In this document: positions 42,467 through 51,701 of the stretch, in pieces
How the letters are laid out: every line of letters starts with the position of its first letter
How positions within the stretch are numbered: the stretch's first letter is position 1
Source: Caballeronia sordidicola
GTDB taxonomy: Bacteria; Pseudomonadota; Gammaproteobacteria; Burkholderiales; Burkholderiaceae
Assembly (NCBI RefSeq): GCF_000729995.1
Contig: NZ_JNFG01000203.1
Location: 1-64,000 of the forward strand
Length of the DNA stretch: 64,000 nt
Direction: 5' to 3'
Translations under genes and position numbers: made by a program
Notes under the pieces: model-generated
Database searches by the model: none
Seen by the model: only the letters and a program-made list of their open reading frames with translations
What the model was told of the DNA's origin: nothing

Positions 42467-43741
42467 TTAGCTGCTCAAGTAGTTGAACAACGACATCTTC
42501 TGGATCTGCGCAAAAGCCTGCTGTGCGGCCTGCAGCGAATTCTGCGTCATCTCGTACTGGCTGATCGCACTGGGCAGATTGACGCTTACCAGGTCCGACA
42601 GATTGTTGGCGGTCTGCGTCGCGGTCGTCTGCATCGCGGTCTGCGTCGCCGTGACTTCCTGCTCGCGGCCACCCACCGCCGTCTGTGTCGTCAGCACGTT
42701 GTTGTACGTGTTGCTGATTTTCGAGCCTGCCGTGGTCAGCGCGTTTTGTAACGTCGCCTGCGCGGCCGGCGTATCGGCAGGCTGTTTCAACGCATTGACC
42801 AACGAATCGAGCGTCGTGAAGATGTCCGTATCGCTGACGTTGCCAGTGTTCGCCGGCGCCACGGTGAACGTATCGCCCGATGCCGGCGTGCCGGAAATAG
42901 CGACGGTCTGCGAACCCACCGTGATGTTGCCGCCGGCCGTATAAGGCGTCGGCGTGGTCGGCGCGGTTGTGGTGGGCGGCGTCGTCGACGGATCCGTGGA
43001 CGTGATCGAGTACGAACTGACGCTCGTGGGCGGCGTGCCGCTGGTCGTGGTCCCGAACGTGATGGTGTATATCAGCGAGTTGGCGGGGTCGCTGCTGTTG
43101 CTCACGCTGACCGGACTGATCGTGCCCGAACCTGTGTTGGCGGCCGATCCCGACGAAACTGGCGAACTTTCGTTCGACGAAACGCTTTGGAATATCGCCG
43201 AGCCTGCGTCGGCTACGTTGATCGTGCGGGTGTCGGAAATCTGCACCTGCCGTTGGCCGGGACCGCCGTCGTAGGTCGCACCAACGCCGGAGGCGTTGTC
43301 GCTGAATGGCTTCGAGCCGCCCTGGAAACCGGCAAAGATGTAGTTGCCGTTGGAGTCGGTGGTGTTGGCAAGTGTCGTCAGCGTGCTGCGATAACCCTGG
43401 AGCTGGGTCGCAAGCGCGCTGCGGTCGGTGTCGTTGAGCGTGCCGTTGCCGGCGTTCACGACCAGCGACTGGATGCTTTGCATCACGTTCGTCACGCTGG
43501 TGAGCGTGGAGTCTTCCTGCTGCAGCGAGGTCAGCGCGGACGACTGGTTGGTCGAGTATTGTGCGAGGTTGGCCGCCTGCGCAGTCAGCGCCACGGCCTG
43601 CGCGGCGCCGAGCGGATTGTCTGCCGCGGTCTGCAAGGCCTTCCCCGATGAGATCTGCGCGTACATGTTGGCGAGCGATGCCTGCTGATTGTCCATCGTC
43701 TCGACATTCATCGTGAAGTACTGGGAGCTGGAAATGCGCAT
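42467..43741 (-). CDS. flgL: flagellar hook-associated protein FlgL (HAP3)
   Basis: This 424-residue junction protein sits between hook and filament. The flagellin-like N-terminus (MRISSSQYFTMNVETMDNQQASLANMYAQISSGK, about residues 1-34) and C-terminus (LSDLVSVNLPSAISQYEMTQ … SLFNYLSS) form the D0/D1 core. The middle (about 190-320) is an expanded, Thr/Ser/Pro-rich surface region containing GTPASGDTFTVAPAN, a motif also seen in FlgK. It is 10 bases downstream of flgK and shares its sigma-28-type promoter. Confidence 0.95.
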   Translation of the reverse strand: MRISSSQYFTMNVETMDNQQASLANMYAQISSGKALQTAADNPLGAAQAVALTAQAANLAQYSTNQSSALTSLQQEDSTLTSVTNVMQSIQSLVVNAGNGTLNDTDRSALATQLQGYRSTLTTLANTTDSNGNYIFAGFQGGSKPFSDNASGVGATYDGGPGQRQVQISDTRTINVADAGSAIFQSVSSNESSPVSSGSAANTGSGTISPVSVSNSSDPANSLIYTITFGTTTSGTPPTSVSSYSITSTDPSTTPPTTTAPTTPTPYTAGGNITVGSQTVAISGTPASGDTFTVAPANTGNVSDTDIFTTLDSLVNALKQPADTPAAQATLQNALTTAGSKISNTYNNVLTTQTAVGGREQEVTATQTAMQTTATQTANNLSDLVSVNLPSAISQYEMTQNSLQAAQQAFAQIQKMSLFNYLSS

Positions 43742-43751
43742 CGTGAAAGCC

Positions 43752-45704
43752 TCAGTTGAAAATGCCGAGCAGCGTCGTGAACAGCGTGGAAGCGGTCTGG
43801 ATGACCTTGCTGTTGGCCTGGTACAACTGCTGGTACTGGATCAGGTTCGCGGCCTCTTCATTCAGGTTCACGCCCGACACAGACTGCTGCGCCGTCGTCG
43901 CCTGCGTAAGCACCGCGGTCGCCGACGTACTCGAACTCTGCAGATTGTTGGTCTCGTTGCCGATCTGGTTGACGAAGTTCGCGTACGCACTCGTCAATGA
44001 GTCCGTGCCGCCGTTCAGCGACTTCGCCGTCCCGAGATTCGCCATCGCGAGCGCGTTGCTGCCGTCGCTGCTGCCGCCCGTGTTCGCGCTGATGGTGAAG
44101 GTGTCTCCGTTTGCCGGCGTGCCGCTGATCGTCGCGCTGACGTCCGTGCCGTTCGATACGGTGAGGCCCTGCGCGGGGTTGTAGGCGAACGCCGTGCCTG
44201 CCGGAACGATCGTGCCGCTCGGCAGCGTGACGGGTAAATTCGACGTGAATTGCTGGGCGGTCGAGTTGTACGTCAGCGTCATGGTGGCCGGGATCGAATA
44301 ACCGGTGGTGGCCGTCGCCGCCGAGATGTTCGCGGTGCCGGCGTTGCTCGCTCCCGCCGATGCCACCGCCGGGGATGCTGCCGCAATCGCGGTCGGATTC
44401 GTGGTCACCAGCGAGAAGGCGGAGAGCGCGCCGCTCGTTGGCTGGATCGTGAACGAATCGCCGGACTGCATGGTGCCGCTCGTCAGCGAAATATTCAGGC
44501 CCGCAATCGTGCCGGCGACCGCGCCGGTCGTCGGGTTAGCCGTGAGAGTGCCGAGCGCCGCGCCGGTTTCCTGGTCGGTCAGCGTGTAGGTCGCGCCGTT
44601 GCGGGACAGCGTGTAGGTGCTGCTGGGCGGCTGGGTCAGATTCGCAATCGATACGCTCAGCTGAGCATTGCCCGTATTGCGCGAATTCGCATAAATGGTC
44701 GGGCTGCCGGTCGAGAACAGCGCGGTGCCGGGATTGCCGTTGAGGTCCACGCCCAGCGAGTTTTGCTGGTTCAGCTGCGCGGCGAAACTGGTCGCGAGCG
44801 AGCCAAGCTGGGCCTGCGCGGGATCTAGCGACTGGCTGCGGAACGCGAGCAATCCGCCCACCGTACCGCCGCCGAAAGTAGAGTCCGGCAGATATTGCGT
44901 TTGCGCGGGCGTCTGCGGCGAGCCGTCAGGCGATGCATACGCAATCGACAACTCGCTCGGGTCCGACGTCGACGTCACCGCCTGCAGTGCATACGACGTA
45001 GTACCGGAGACCAGCGGCTGGCCCGTGCCGATCGACACGTTGTACGCGCCGTTGACGGTGGTGACCTGCACGTTCGTCAACTGGCTCAGGTTCGATACCG
45101 CCGTATCCCGTGCATCGAGTAACTGGTTCGGCGGCTGCCCTTGCGCGCTCGCGGCGGCAATCTGGCCGTTCAGCGTGGCGATCTGGGTGGTGTAGCTGTT
45201 GATCTGCGTGACTGCGTTGGTGAGCGACTGGTTCACGCCGGAGCGGAGCTGGTTGTAGTTCGCAGCCGCGGCGTTCATCTGGTTGGCGAGCGATTGCCCG
45301 CTGCTCATCAGCGACTGGCGTGTCGACGTCGTGGCGGGGCTGTTCGCCACCGACTGCAAGCTCGTGAAATAGCTCGTCATGCCGGCGCCAATACCCGTGG
45401 TCGGATCGCCCACGAGGTTGTTCAGCTGCGACAACATCGAGTAGTAGGTGTTCAGCGAACTGCTGTTGGACTGCGCGGCATTGAGCTGCGTGGTCAGGAA
45501 CGAGCTGTATGAACGCGCGACGGTCGCCGTCGTGACGCCGGACCCCAGATAACCCGACGTCGTGTATTGGCCCGACGCCTCCTGGTACACCGGTTTCTCC
45601 TGGGTGTAGCCCGGGGTCGCGGCGTTGCTGATGTTCTGTCCGGTGGTCGTCAAACCCCATTGGGCTGCATTGAGACCACTGACGCCGATATCGAATAGGG
45701 ACAT
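43752..45704 (-). CDS. flgK: flagellar hook-associated protein FlgK (HAP1)
   Basis: This 650-residue hook-filament junction protein is longer than enteric FlgK (about 550) because of an enlarged central domain. N-terminus: MSLFDIGVSGLNAAQWGLTT, then the flagellar rod-type motif GQNISNAATPGYTQ. C-terminus: GVNLNEEAANLIQYQQLYQA. The start at 45704 gives the canonical N-terminus. An extended in-frame ORF back to 45911 runs through the sigma-28 promoter and was rejected. Two segments, GTMQSGDSFTIQPTSG and GTPANGDTFTISANTGG, repeat a motif that also occurs in FlgL. Confidence 0.95.
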   Translation of the reverse strand: MSLFDIGVSGLNAAQWGLTTTGQNISNAATPGYTQEKPVYQEASGQYTTSGYLGSGVTTATVARSYSSFLTTQLNAAQSNSSSLNTYYSMLSQLNNLVGDPTTGIGAGMTSYFTSLQSVANSPATTSTRQSLMSSGQSLANQMNAAAANYNQLRSGVNQSLTNAVTQINSYTTQIATLNGQIAAASAQGQPPNQLLDARDTAVSNLSQLTNVQVTTVNGAYNVSIGTGQPLVSGTTSYALQAVTSTSDPSELSIAYASPDGSPQTPAQTQYLPDSTFGGGTVGGLLAFRSQSLDPAQAQLGSLATSFAAQLNQQNSLGVDLNGNPGTALFSTGSPTIYANSRNTGNAQLSVSIANLTQPPSSTYTLSRNGATYTLTDQETGAALGTLTANPTTGAVAGTIAGLNISLTSGTMQSGDSFTIQPTSGALSAFSLVTTNPTAIAAASPAVASAGASNAGTANISAATATTGYSIPATMTLTYNSTAQQFTSNLPVTLPSGTIVPAGTAFAYNPAQGLTVSNGTDVSATISGTPANGDTFTISANTGGSSDGSNALAMANLGTAKSLNGGTDSLTSAYANFVNQIGNETNNLQSSSTSATAVLTQATTAQQSVSGVNLNEEAANLIQYQQLYQANSKVIQTASTLFTTLLGIFN

Positions 45705-45790
45705 GCAAGGAATCCTGGTAAAGGCACGATGCCCGGGACATGTAGCCGAGACATGTAGCCGGGCCGCCACTGTTTGACGACAACTGGTGT

Positions 45791-45817
45791 ATATCGGCCA
45801 ATTGCAGAAAAAGTTGA
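45791..45817 (-). promoter_or_regulatory. sigma-28 (FliA) type promoter for flgKL
   Basis: The minus strand reads TCAACTTT-N11-GCCGATAT against the consensus TAAAGTTT-N11-GCCGATAA: 6 of 8 at -35, 7 of 8 at -10, exact spacing. The start point would be near 45784, about 80 bases before flgK. Confidence 0.8.
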
Positions 45818-46015
45818 ATCCCGGCGCGGTGAATCGGAGCGCGCGCGGCGTGAGCGCCGTGAGCGCCGTCCAGCTCCCGCTCCGATGAAAACCGCACGCG
45901 CACTGCGCCATGACGGATTATTCACCGGCATTGATCGGAGCAATCGGTGAAGCAGCGGGGGGATTGGGCGTCAGTTCGCCGAATGGAAGGGGCGTTACGG
46001 GGAAAGCAGTTGGGA

Positions 46016-46038
46016 GCAGCGAGCGCGGGGCTCGCTGC
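46016..46038 (-). terminator. terminator-like hairpin after the PilZ gene
   Basis: A perfect 9-bp stem GCAGCGAGC / GCTCGCTGC with a 5-base loop starts 11 bases after the stop of the PilZ gene. The T-run is poor. Confidence 0.5.
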
Positions 46039-46048
46039 CGTATTCCAG

Positions 46049-46804
46049 TTACCGCGCCAGCGAACGGCGCTTCATTTCGAGTTGCGTAATCAGGCGCTGC
46101 AGCGTGTTTTCGGCTGACCCGGGCAAGCTCATGAACTTGAAGCCCAGCGTATAGCGCAGATCGCCGCGTGTATTCACTGTGTGCCGGTTCGACATCAGTT
46201 GCAAATCGAGCACCACCTTGCCCGGGTTGCTGAAGTGCAGTTCCACGGAGCGCAGGATCACGCCAACTTCCATCGATGCAACCCTTTCGTCCATGGTCCG
46301 AAGCGCAACGCCGCCGAGTGAGAGGTCGTTCACCTCAAAGCGAAAACGCTCGCCGTTCGGCAGTTCGCCGCTGCAAATGTACGGATCGAGCACGGGCGCT
46401 TCCACGCGGAAATACTCGCGCCGCTGCATATAGAACAGCACCGGCGGGAAATCCGCTTCGAATGCCGGGTGGCCTTCGAACATGACTTCGCGCGGCGTGC
46501 CCGTGGCGAATTCGACGCGGATTCCGTCGGGACTCGCGTGGAACATCAGGTTTTCCGTGCGCAGCATCGCCTGGTTCTGCTCGGGAATGCCACCCCAATC
46601 GAAGATGAACGTGTGCGCCGACGGATTCACGTCGAGCAGGCGCGTAACAATCTGCCCCGTGCTGTGATCGACGGTCAGGAAGTCGGCTCGATTAACGAGG
46701 TTGCGTAGGGAGACGCCGATTTCCAGCGGATTGCGCCGGCCGAAATCGTGCGTGTCGGACTCGTCGTCCGGGATGTCGGAACCGTTTGGCGGATTCATGT
46801 TCAT
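46049..46804 (-). CDS. ycgR: flagellar brake protein YcgR (PilZ domain)
   Basis: This is a c-di-GMP-responsive motor brake of about 251 residues. The N-terminal YcgR domain (about 22-110, with NPLEIGVSLRNLVNRADFLT) is followed by a PilZ domain carrying RREYFR (RxxxR) and NDLSLGGVAL ((D/N)xSxxG), the c-di-GMP contact motifs. The start is uncertain. ATG at 46804 or 46798, or GTG at 46846 which would add 14 polar residues, are all possible, and none has a strong SD. It lies between flgK and flgJ on the same strand but behind its own upstream region. Confidence 0.9.
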   Translation of the reverse strand: MNMNPPNGSDIPDDESDTHDFGRRNPLEIGVSLRNLVNRADFLTVDHSTGQIVTRLLDVNPSAHTFIFDWGGIPEQNQAMLRTENLMFHASPDGIRVEFATGTPREVMFEGHPAFEADFPPVLFYMQRREYFRVEAPVLDPYICSGELPNGERFRFEVNDLSLGGVALRTMDERVASMEVGVILRSVELHFSNPGKVVLDLQLMSNRHTVNTRGDLRYTLGFKFMSLPGSAENTLQRLITQLEMKRRSLAR

Positions 46805-46846
46805 GGAGCTTGCCGTGTTCGTTTGCTCGCTGGCGTCCCGGTCCAC

Positions 46847-47197
46847 GGGACGGTTCGAGCGTCTAACCGGACCCAGCGGATCCGGTACTTCGATGTTTCA
46901 TTTAGCGGCAACCGGGATTGAATATTTAGGGTTGGCTGTAAAAAAACTTTCCTAATTTTGTCACCGGCGGCCGAAAACGGTCGCAAAACGCGCAAATCGA
47001 AACGAACCAGCACATTCTCTCCATTTCGATGCGTCCCGGCCAGCTGCTACCGGGCGCACCATGCGCCCGTTCCTCGCCGTCAGCCTGCATCGTCTTTTTT
47101 ATTGCGACATTGGCCCCGTCGCTTGTCACACATTACTCGTAATACGTTTTGTCTACCTATATTAGATGCAGCAAAAGGTGCGCCAGTGCGCACTCGA
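46847..47197. other. region between flgJ and ycgR
   Basis: These 351 bases hold the flgJ terminator candidate (47173-47193) and should contain the ycgR promoter. An AT-rich stretch (47120-47170) with the small palindrome ATTAC-TC-GTAAT (47132-47143) is seen. I found no clear sigma-28 site and no gene. Confidence 0.4.
47173..47193 (-). terminator. terminator downstream of flgJ
   Basis: On the minus strand a 6-bp stem GTGCGC-ACTG-GCGCAC is followed by CTTTTGC, starting 5 bases after the flgJ stop. It would end the flgBCDEFGHIJ operon. Confidence 0.6.
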
Positions 47198-48229
47198 TCA
47201 GGCAATGTGCCGCATGATCGAAATCAACTTTTTAGCGTATTGCGGGTCGGTTGCGTAGCCCGCTTTCTGCATTCCGTGCGCAAAACCGGCGGCATCGCGC
47301 GAGGCTTCCACGACCGGCGCGTAGCGGGGATTGCTCTTGAGCACGCTGGCGTAATCGGTGAGTGCGTCTTCGTACGAGTCGTAGGAGCGGAATTTCTCCA
47401 CCACCTTTTGCGATTTACCGTTCACGAATTCCGTGGTCACCGCGCTGGTGGTCTTGCCGGTCCAGTCGCTGGTCGCCTTGATGCCGAACACGTTGTGACT
47501 TGAGCTGCCGTCGGTGTTCTTTATCTCGCGCTTGCCCCAGCCGGACTCGAGCGCCGCCTGACCGATGATAAACCGCGCCGGAATCCCGGTCGCCGAGCTC
47601 GCGGCCTGCGCCGGCGCGGCGAGACGGTCAACGAACGCCGCCACCTTGTCCGATCCCACACCGCGCGCGGGCGGCGTCAGCGCGCTGTCGGCGCTATAAC
47701 CGTTGCCGGCGAGCGATGCCTTCGAGGATGCAGTCGATGACCCCGCCGCGTTGGCATACGCCTTCGCCATCGCGTTCATGGCGGCCATGTTGCCGGCGTT
47801 CGCGCTGCTGTCGCCGCCGGCGCTCGCGCCCGAGCTGTCCGCCCCTGCCGCAGACCCGGCCCCGGCGTTGCGCATGAGTTGCTTAAGCATCATGTCGGCG
47901 ACGCCAATGCCCTTCGCGCCTATGTTCTGCGAAAGCTGCTGGTCGAGCATTGAGGTGAAGGTCTTGCTGTCGTTCGAATCGAAGGGACTGTCCGACGGCG
48001 TGGCGTCCCGCATGCTCTTGAGCATCATCTGCGTGAAAACGGCGTCGAATTGCTTGGCCGCCGCCTTCAACCCCTGCTGCGGGTTCGCGTTGGCCTGGGC
48101 GCGCATGGCGTCGAAGCCCTGTACGTCGAGCGCAAACTTGTTCGACAACGAATTCAGGCCGCTGCTCGAGTCTGTTGTGTTCATTGATGCGAGCGCGTTG
48201 CTTGTCGTACCGGTCCCGTTCGCGTTCAT
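47198..48229 (-). CDS. flgJ: rod-binding protein / peptidoglycan hydrolase FlgJ
   Basis: This 343-residue two-domain protein has an N-terminal rod-cap domain (about 35-130, with AAKQFDAVFTQMMLKSMRDA) that helps rod assembly. A C-terminal glucosaminidase domain (about 195-343) opens the cell wall, with the catalytic Glu in AALESGWGKREIKN and the later YDSYEDALTDYASVL. A Ser/Ala-rich linker joins them. It is the last gene of the flgB-flgJ operon, 12 bases after flgI. Confidence 0.95.
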   Translation of the reverse strand: MNANGTGTTSNALASMNTTDSSSGLNSLSNKFALDVQGFDAMRAQANANPQQGLKAAAKQFDAVFTQMMLKSMRDATPSDSPFDSNDSKTFTSMLDQQLSQNIGAKGIGVADMMLKQLMRNAGAGSAAGADSSGASAGGDSSANAGNMAAMNAMAKAYANAAGSSTASSKASLAGNGYSADSALTPPARGVGSDKVAAFVDRLAAPAQAASSATGIPARFIIGQAALESGWGKREIKNTDGSSSHNVFGIKATSDWTGKTTSAVTTEFVNGKSQKVVEKFRSYDSYEDALTDYASVLKSNPRYAPVVEASRDAAGFAHGMQKAGYATDPQYAKKLISIMRHIA

Positions 48230-48241
48230 GACCTGTCGCCT

Positions 48242-49360
48242 TTAAATAATTTCAAGATCGGCGCGCAACGCACCCGCCGCTTTCATCGATTGCAAAATCG
48301 AGATCAAATCCGCCGGCGTCGCCCCGAGGGCATTCAACGCCTTGACCACGTCCGCGAGCGTCGCGCTTGCCGCAACCGACTTGAGCGCGCCCGTGTCCTG
48401 CTTCAACTGGATATTCGATTGTTTCGCAGCCACGGTTTGGCCGTTGGAGAACGCGCCCGGCTGGCTCACGGCGGTCGTCGTGTTGATCACCACGGACAAA
48501 TTGCCGTGTGCGACCGCGCAGTTCTGCAGCGTGACCATCTGGTTCATCACAATAGAACCGGTGCGCGCATTGACGATAATCTTCGCTGCGCCCTGTGCCG
48601 GCCTGACATCGATATTCTCCAGGTCCGCCATGAACGACACCACTTGCGATGGGTCGGTCGGGGCGCGTAACTGGATCGTGCGGCCGTCGAGCGCGATCGC
48701 CGTCCCCATGCCGAACTGGTTGTTCACCGACGCCACGATCTTCTGCGTGGTGTCGAAGTCGAGCGTGTTCAGTTCCATCGTCATCACGCCGCCGGCTTGC
48801 GTCACCGCAGCGGGCACAGCCCGTTCGACCAGCGCGCCGCCCGGAATGCGGCCGACCGCGAGCTGGTTGACCTGGACCTTGCTGCCGTTGGCGCTGGCGC
48901 CCGCACCGCCGACCGCGAGATTGCCCTGCGCCATGGCGTAGACCTGGCCGTCGGCGCCTTTGAGCGGCGCCATCAGCAGCGTGCCGCCGCGCAGGCTCTT
49001 GGCATTGCCGAGCGACGACACGGTTACGTCAATCGCTTCGCCCGGCCGCGAGAACGGCGGCAGCACGGCCGTCACCATCACGGCAGCGACGTTCTTCAAC
49101 TGCATGTTCTGGGTGGTCGCGGCATTCAGCGTAATGCCGAGGTTGCCGAGCATGTTCACCAGGCTCTGCGTGGTGAACGGTGTCTGCGTGGTCTGGTCGC
49201 CGGTGCCGTCGAGCCCGACCACGAGGCCATAGCCGATCAGCGGATTGTCACGCACGCCCTGGAACGAAACCAGGTCCTTGAGGCGTTCCGCCTGAGCGGC
49301 CTGGGGAAGTGCGGCAGCGAGCGCCAGCGCGATGAAAACGAAGCGAAGAAAGAGTTTCAT
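48242..49360 (-). CDS. flgI: flagellar P-ring protein FlgI
   Basis: This 372-residue periplasmic protein forms the bushing in the peptidoglycan layer. The signal peptide spans residues 1-24 (cleavage after AAQA), then the family N-terminus ERLKDLVSFQGVRDNPLIGY and DGTGDQT. The C-terminus ends MKAAGALRADLEII, as usual. It is one base after flgH's stop and followed closely by flgJ. FlgA is its chaperone, encoded by the divergent gene at 55046. Confidence 0.96.
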   Translation of the reverse strand: MKLFLRFVFIALALAAALPQAAQAERLKDLVSFQGVRDNPLIGYGLVVGLDGTGDQTTQTPFTTQSLVNMLGNLGITLNAATTQNMQLKNVAAVMVTAVLPPFSRPGEAIDVTVSSLGNAKSLRGGTLLMAPLKGADGQVYAMAQGNLAVGGAGASANGSKVQVNQLAVGRIPGGALVERAVPAAVTQAGGVMTMELNTLDFDTTQKIVASVNNQFGMGTAIALDGRTIQLRAPTDPSQVVSFMADLENIDVRPAQGAAKIIVNARTGSIVMNQMVTLQNCAVAHGNLSVVINTTTAVSQPGAFSNGQTVAAKQSNIQLKQDTGALKSVAASATLADVVKALNALGATPADLISILQSMKAAGALRADLEII

Positions 49361-49362
49361 GA

Positions 49363-50055
49363 TCAGAAGGGCGCCACGTTGAGGAAGAAGCGCTGGAGCC
49401 AGCCCATCTGCTGCGATTCATCGATATACCCCTTCGCCGAATACTCGATCTTCGCGTCCGCCACCTGGGTGGAAAAGACCGTGTTGGTACCGGAGATGGT
49501 CGTCGGATTGACGACGCCGGAGAAGCGTACGAATTCGTTGCCCTGGTTGATGAGCATCTGCTTCTCGCCGCTCACTTCCAGGTTGCCGTTAGGCAGGACA
49601 CCGGTGACGGTAACCGTCAGCGTGCCGTTGAAGGTATTGGCCGCGCTCGCTCCGCCCGCGCCGTTGAAGCCGTTTGAACCGCTGGCGCTCAGGTTGGTGT
49701 TATGGAACAGGCCGCCGAAGATACCCGGCGTGACCGGCACGGCGAACGCTTCGCTGGCGTTGCGCGCCGCCGCGGCCGCCGACGACTTCGTCGCGTTGAC
49801 GTTTTCCGCGATCACGATGGTGATGATGTCGCCGGTATTGCGCGGGCGCTGGTCCTCGAACAGCGGCCGTCCCGCGTAGCCTGCGTTGTAGATCGCGCCG
49901 GGCGATGCCGAATTGAGCGGCGCCGCCGGCGGCCGGGCGGTCATCGGCTGTTGCGTGATCGGCTCTTTGGGCACGAGCGCGCAGGCCGCCAGGGCGACCA
50001 GCGCCAGCACCGATGCACTGCGGAAACGCGAAACGCGTGAAAATTGTGATGACAT
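49363..50055 (-). CDS. flgH: flagellar L-ring lipoprotein FlgH
   Basis: This 230-residue outer-membrane lipoprotein has a lipobox LAAC with Cys25 after a hydrophobic signal. The core GRPLFEDQRPRNTGDIITIVIAE and the C-terminal VNPTTISGTNTVFSTQVADAKIEYSAKG are characteristic (each spans about 20-30 residues of the mature chain). It forms the L ring around the rod. It lies between flgG and flgI. Confidence 0.96.
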   Translation of the reverse strand: MSSQFSRVSRFRSASVLALVALAACALVPKEPITQQPMTARPPAAPLNSASPGAIYNAGYAGRPLFEDQRPRNTGDIITIVIAENVNATKSSAAAAARNASEAFAVPVTPGIFGGLFHNTNLSASGSNGFNGAGGASAANTFNGTLTVTVTGVLPNGNLEVSGEKQMLINQGNEFVRFSGVVNPTTISGTNTVFSTQVADAKIEYSAKGYIDESQQMGWLQRFFLNVAPF

Positions 50056-50100
50056 CTTCGTGGTCCTTCGGAATGACGCTGCTGATGCGGTTGGTGCCGC

Positions 50101-50889
50101 TTAAACCTGCATCTGGCTCAGCGTCTGCAGCATCTGGTCCGACGTGGTCACGGCCTTGCTGTTGATTTCATAGGCGCGCTGGGTCTGGATCATGTTCACC
50201 AGTTCCTGGACCACGTTCACATTCGACGATTCCACATACCCCTGCTGCAACTGTCCCGCGCCGTTCAAACCCGGCGTCACGACGTTTGCCGTACCGGACG
50301 AAGCCGTTTCAGCAAACAGGTTTTCACCCTTCGCGTCGAGGCCGGCCGGGTTGACGAAGGTCGCGAGCTGCAACTGGCCGACGGTCGTGTTGGCCGAGCT
50401 GCCCTGCGCCGTGGTCGTGACCGTGCCGTCCGAGCCGATCGTCACGCTGGTCGCAGTCGTGGGGATCGTGATGGCCGGGGTGACCTGATAACCGCTCGAC
50501 GTGACGAGCTGGCCTTGCGCGTTGGTCTGGAACGAGCCATCGCGGGTGTAAGCAGTCGTGCCGTCGGGCATCGTCACCTGGAAGAAGCCGTTGCCGTTGA
50601 TGGCGACGTCCTTCGAGTTGCCGGTCTGCTGCAGGTTGCCCTGCGTGTAGAGCCGTTCGGTCGCGACCTGTTGCACGCCGGTGCCGATCTGGCTGCCCGA
50701 CGCCAGTTCGGTCTGCTGCGTGGAGCTCGCGCCCGGCTGGCGGACGGTCTGGTACAGCAAGTCCTCGAACACCGCGCGCGAGCCCTTGAAGCCGTTCGTG
50801 CTGACGTTGGCGAGATTGTTCGAAATCACGTCCATCTGCGACTGCTGGGCGTTCATCCCGGTTGCGGCGATGTAAAGAGAGCGGTTCAT
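50101..50889 (-). CDS. flgG: flagellar basal-body distal rod protein FlgG
   Basis: This 262-residue secreted axial protein has an N-terminus MNRSLYIAATGMNAQQSQMD with the rod motif NNLANVSTNGFKGSR. The C-terminal domain has YVESSNVNVVQELVNMIQTQ and AYEINSKAVTTSDQML. The length is exactly that of FlgG. It builds the distal rod. Confidence 0.97.
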   Translation of the reverse strand: MNRSLYIAATGMNAQQSQMDVISNNLANVSTNGFKGSRAVFEDLLYQTVRQPGASSTQQTELASGSQIGTGVQQVATERLYTQGNLQQTGNSKDVAINGNGFFQVTMPDGTTAYTRDGSFQTNAQGQLVTSSGYQVTPAITIPTTATSVTIGSDGTVTTTAQGSSANTTVGQLQLATFVNPAGLDAKGENLFAETASSGTANVVTPGLNGAGQLQQGYVESSNVNVVQELVNMIQTQRAYEINSKAVTTSDQMLQTLSQMQV

Positions 50890-50912
50890 GTTTTTTATCC
50901 TGGTACTGCGGA

Positions 50913-51665
50913 TTAACTGAAGTCGAGCAGTTTGTTAGCCGACTGATCGTTCGAGTTGGCTGAATCGAGCAACTTGGTCTGCATCTGGAACTGGCGGGCG
51001 TTGGTGATCATGTCGACCATCGCGGACACCGCATTCACGTTGCTGCCTTCCAGCGACGCGGGCGCTACCGCCACCGTTGGATCGGCATCGGCGGGCTGGC
51101 TGTCGGCGGTGCGGAACAGGCCGTCGTCGCCGCGTGTCAGGGCCCCCGCTTCGGGATTGACAAGCTTCAACTGGTCGATCGTCGCAATCGATGTTGGCGG
51201 GTCGCCCGGCATCAGCGCGCTCACCGTCCCGTCCCTGCCGATGGTGACTGCCGCGCCCGGCGGAATCGACATGGGACCGCTGTTGCCGAGCACCGGCAAG
51301 TTGTTTGCCGTGACCAGCTGGCCGTTGGCATCCACATGCAGGTTGCCGGCACGCGTGTACGCCTCGCCGTCTTGCGTCTGCACGGAAAGCCAGCCCGGGC
51401 CCTGGACGGCGACATCGAGAGGATTGCCGGTCTGCTGGATCGGACCCGGCGTGTAATCGGCGCTCGGCGTGGACGACAGCACGAAGGTGCGCGTGGTCGC
51501 GTCGCCGGACGCGCCGTTTTCGAAGTTCATCGGCACCTGGCGAAACGCCGAAAGCTGCGCACGAAAGCCCGTCGTCGACGCATTGGCGAGGTTGTTCGCC
51601 GTGACGCTCTGCTGCTCGAGCGCCTGCGCGGCGCCGCTCATCGCGGTATAGATCAGACGGTCCAT
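50913..51665 (-). CDS. flgF: flagellar basal-body rod protein FlgF
   Basis: This 250-residue proximal rod protein starts MDRLIYTAMSGAAQALEQQS and has the rod motif NNLANASTTGFRAQ. A C-terminal basal-body domain (LEGSNVNAVSAMVDMITNAR) resembles FlgG. The position between flgE and flgG is standard. Confidence 0.96.
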   Translation of the reverse strand: MDRLIYTAMSGAAQALEQQSVTANNLANASTTGFRAQLSAFRQVPMNFENGASGDATTRTFVLSSTPSADYTPGPIQQTGNPLDVAVQGPGWLSVQTQDGEAYTRAGNLHVDANGQLVTANNLPVLGNSGPMSIPPGAAVTIGRDGTVSALMPGDPPTSIATIDQLKLVNPEAGALTRGDDGLFRTADSQPADADPTVAVAPASLEGSNVNAVSAMVDMITNARQFQMQTKLLDSANSNDQSANKLLDFS

Positions 51666-51701
51666 TTATGACTCTCTCGTGCCCGGCTTGGGTGGCGGCG
51701 C

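Larger units (their letters stand above)
45705..46048. other. flgK promoter region and downstream end of ycgR
   Basis: This 344-base region holds the flgKL sigma-28 promoter (45791-45817) and the hairpin after the PilZ gene (46016-46038). No gene is seen. Confidence 0.5.
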
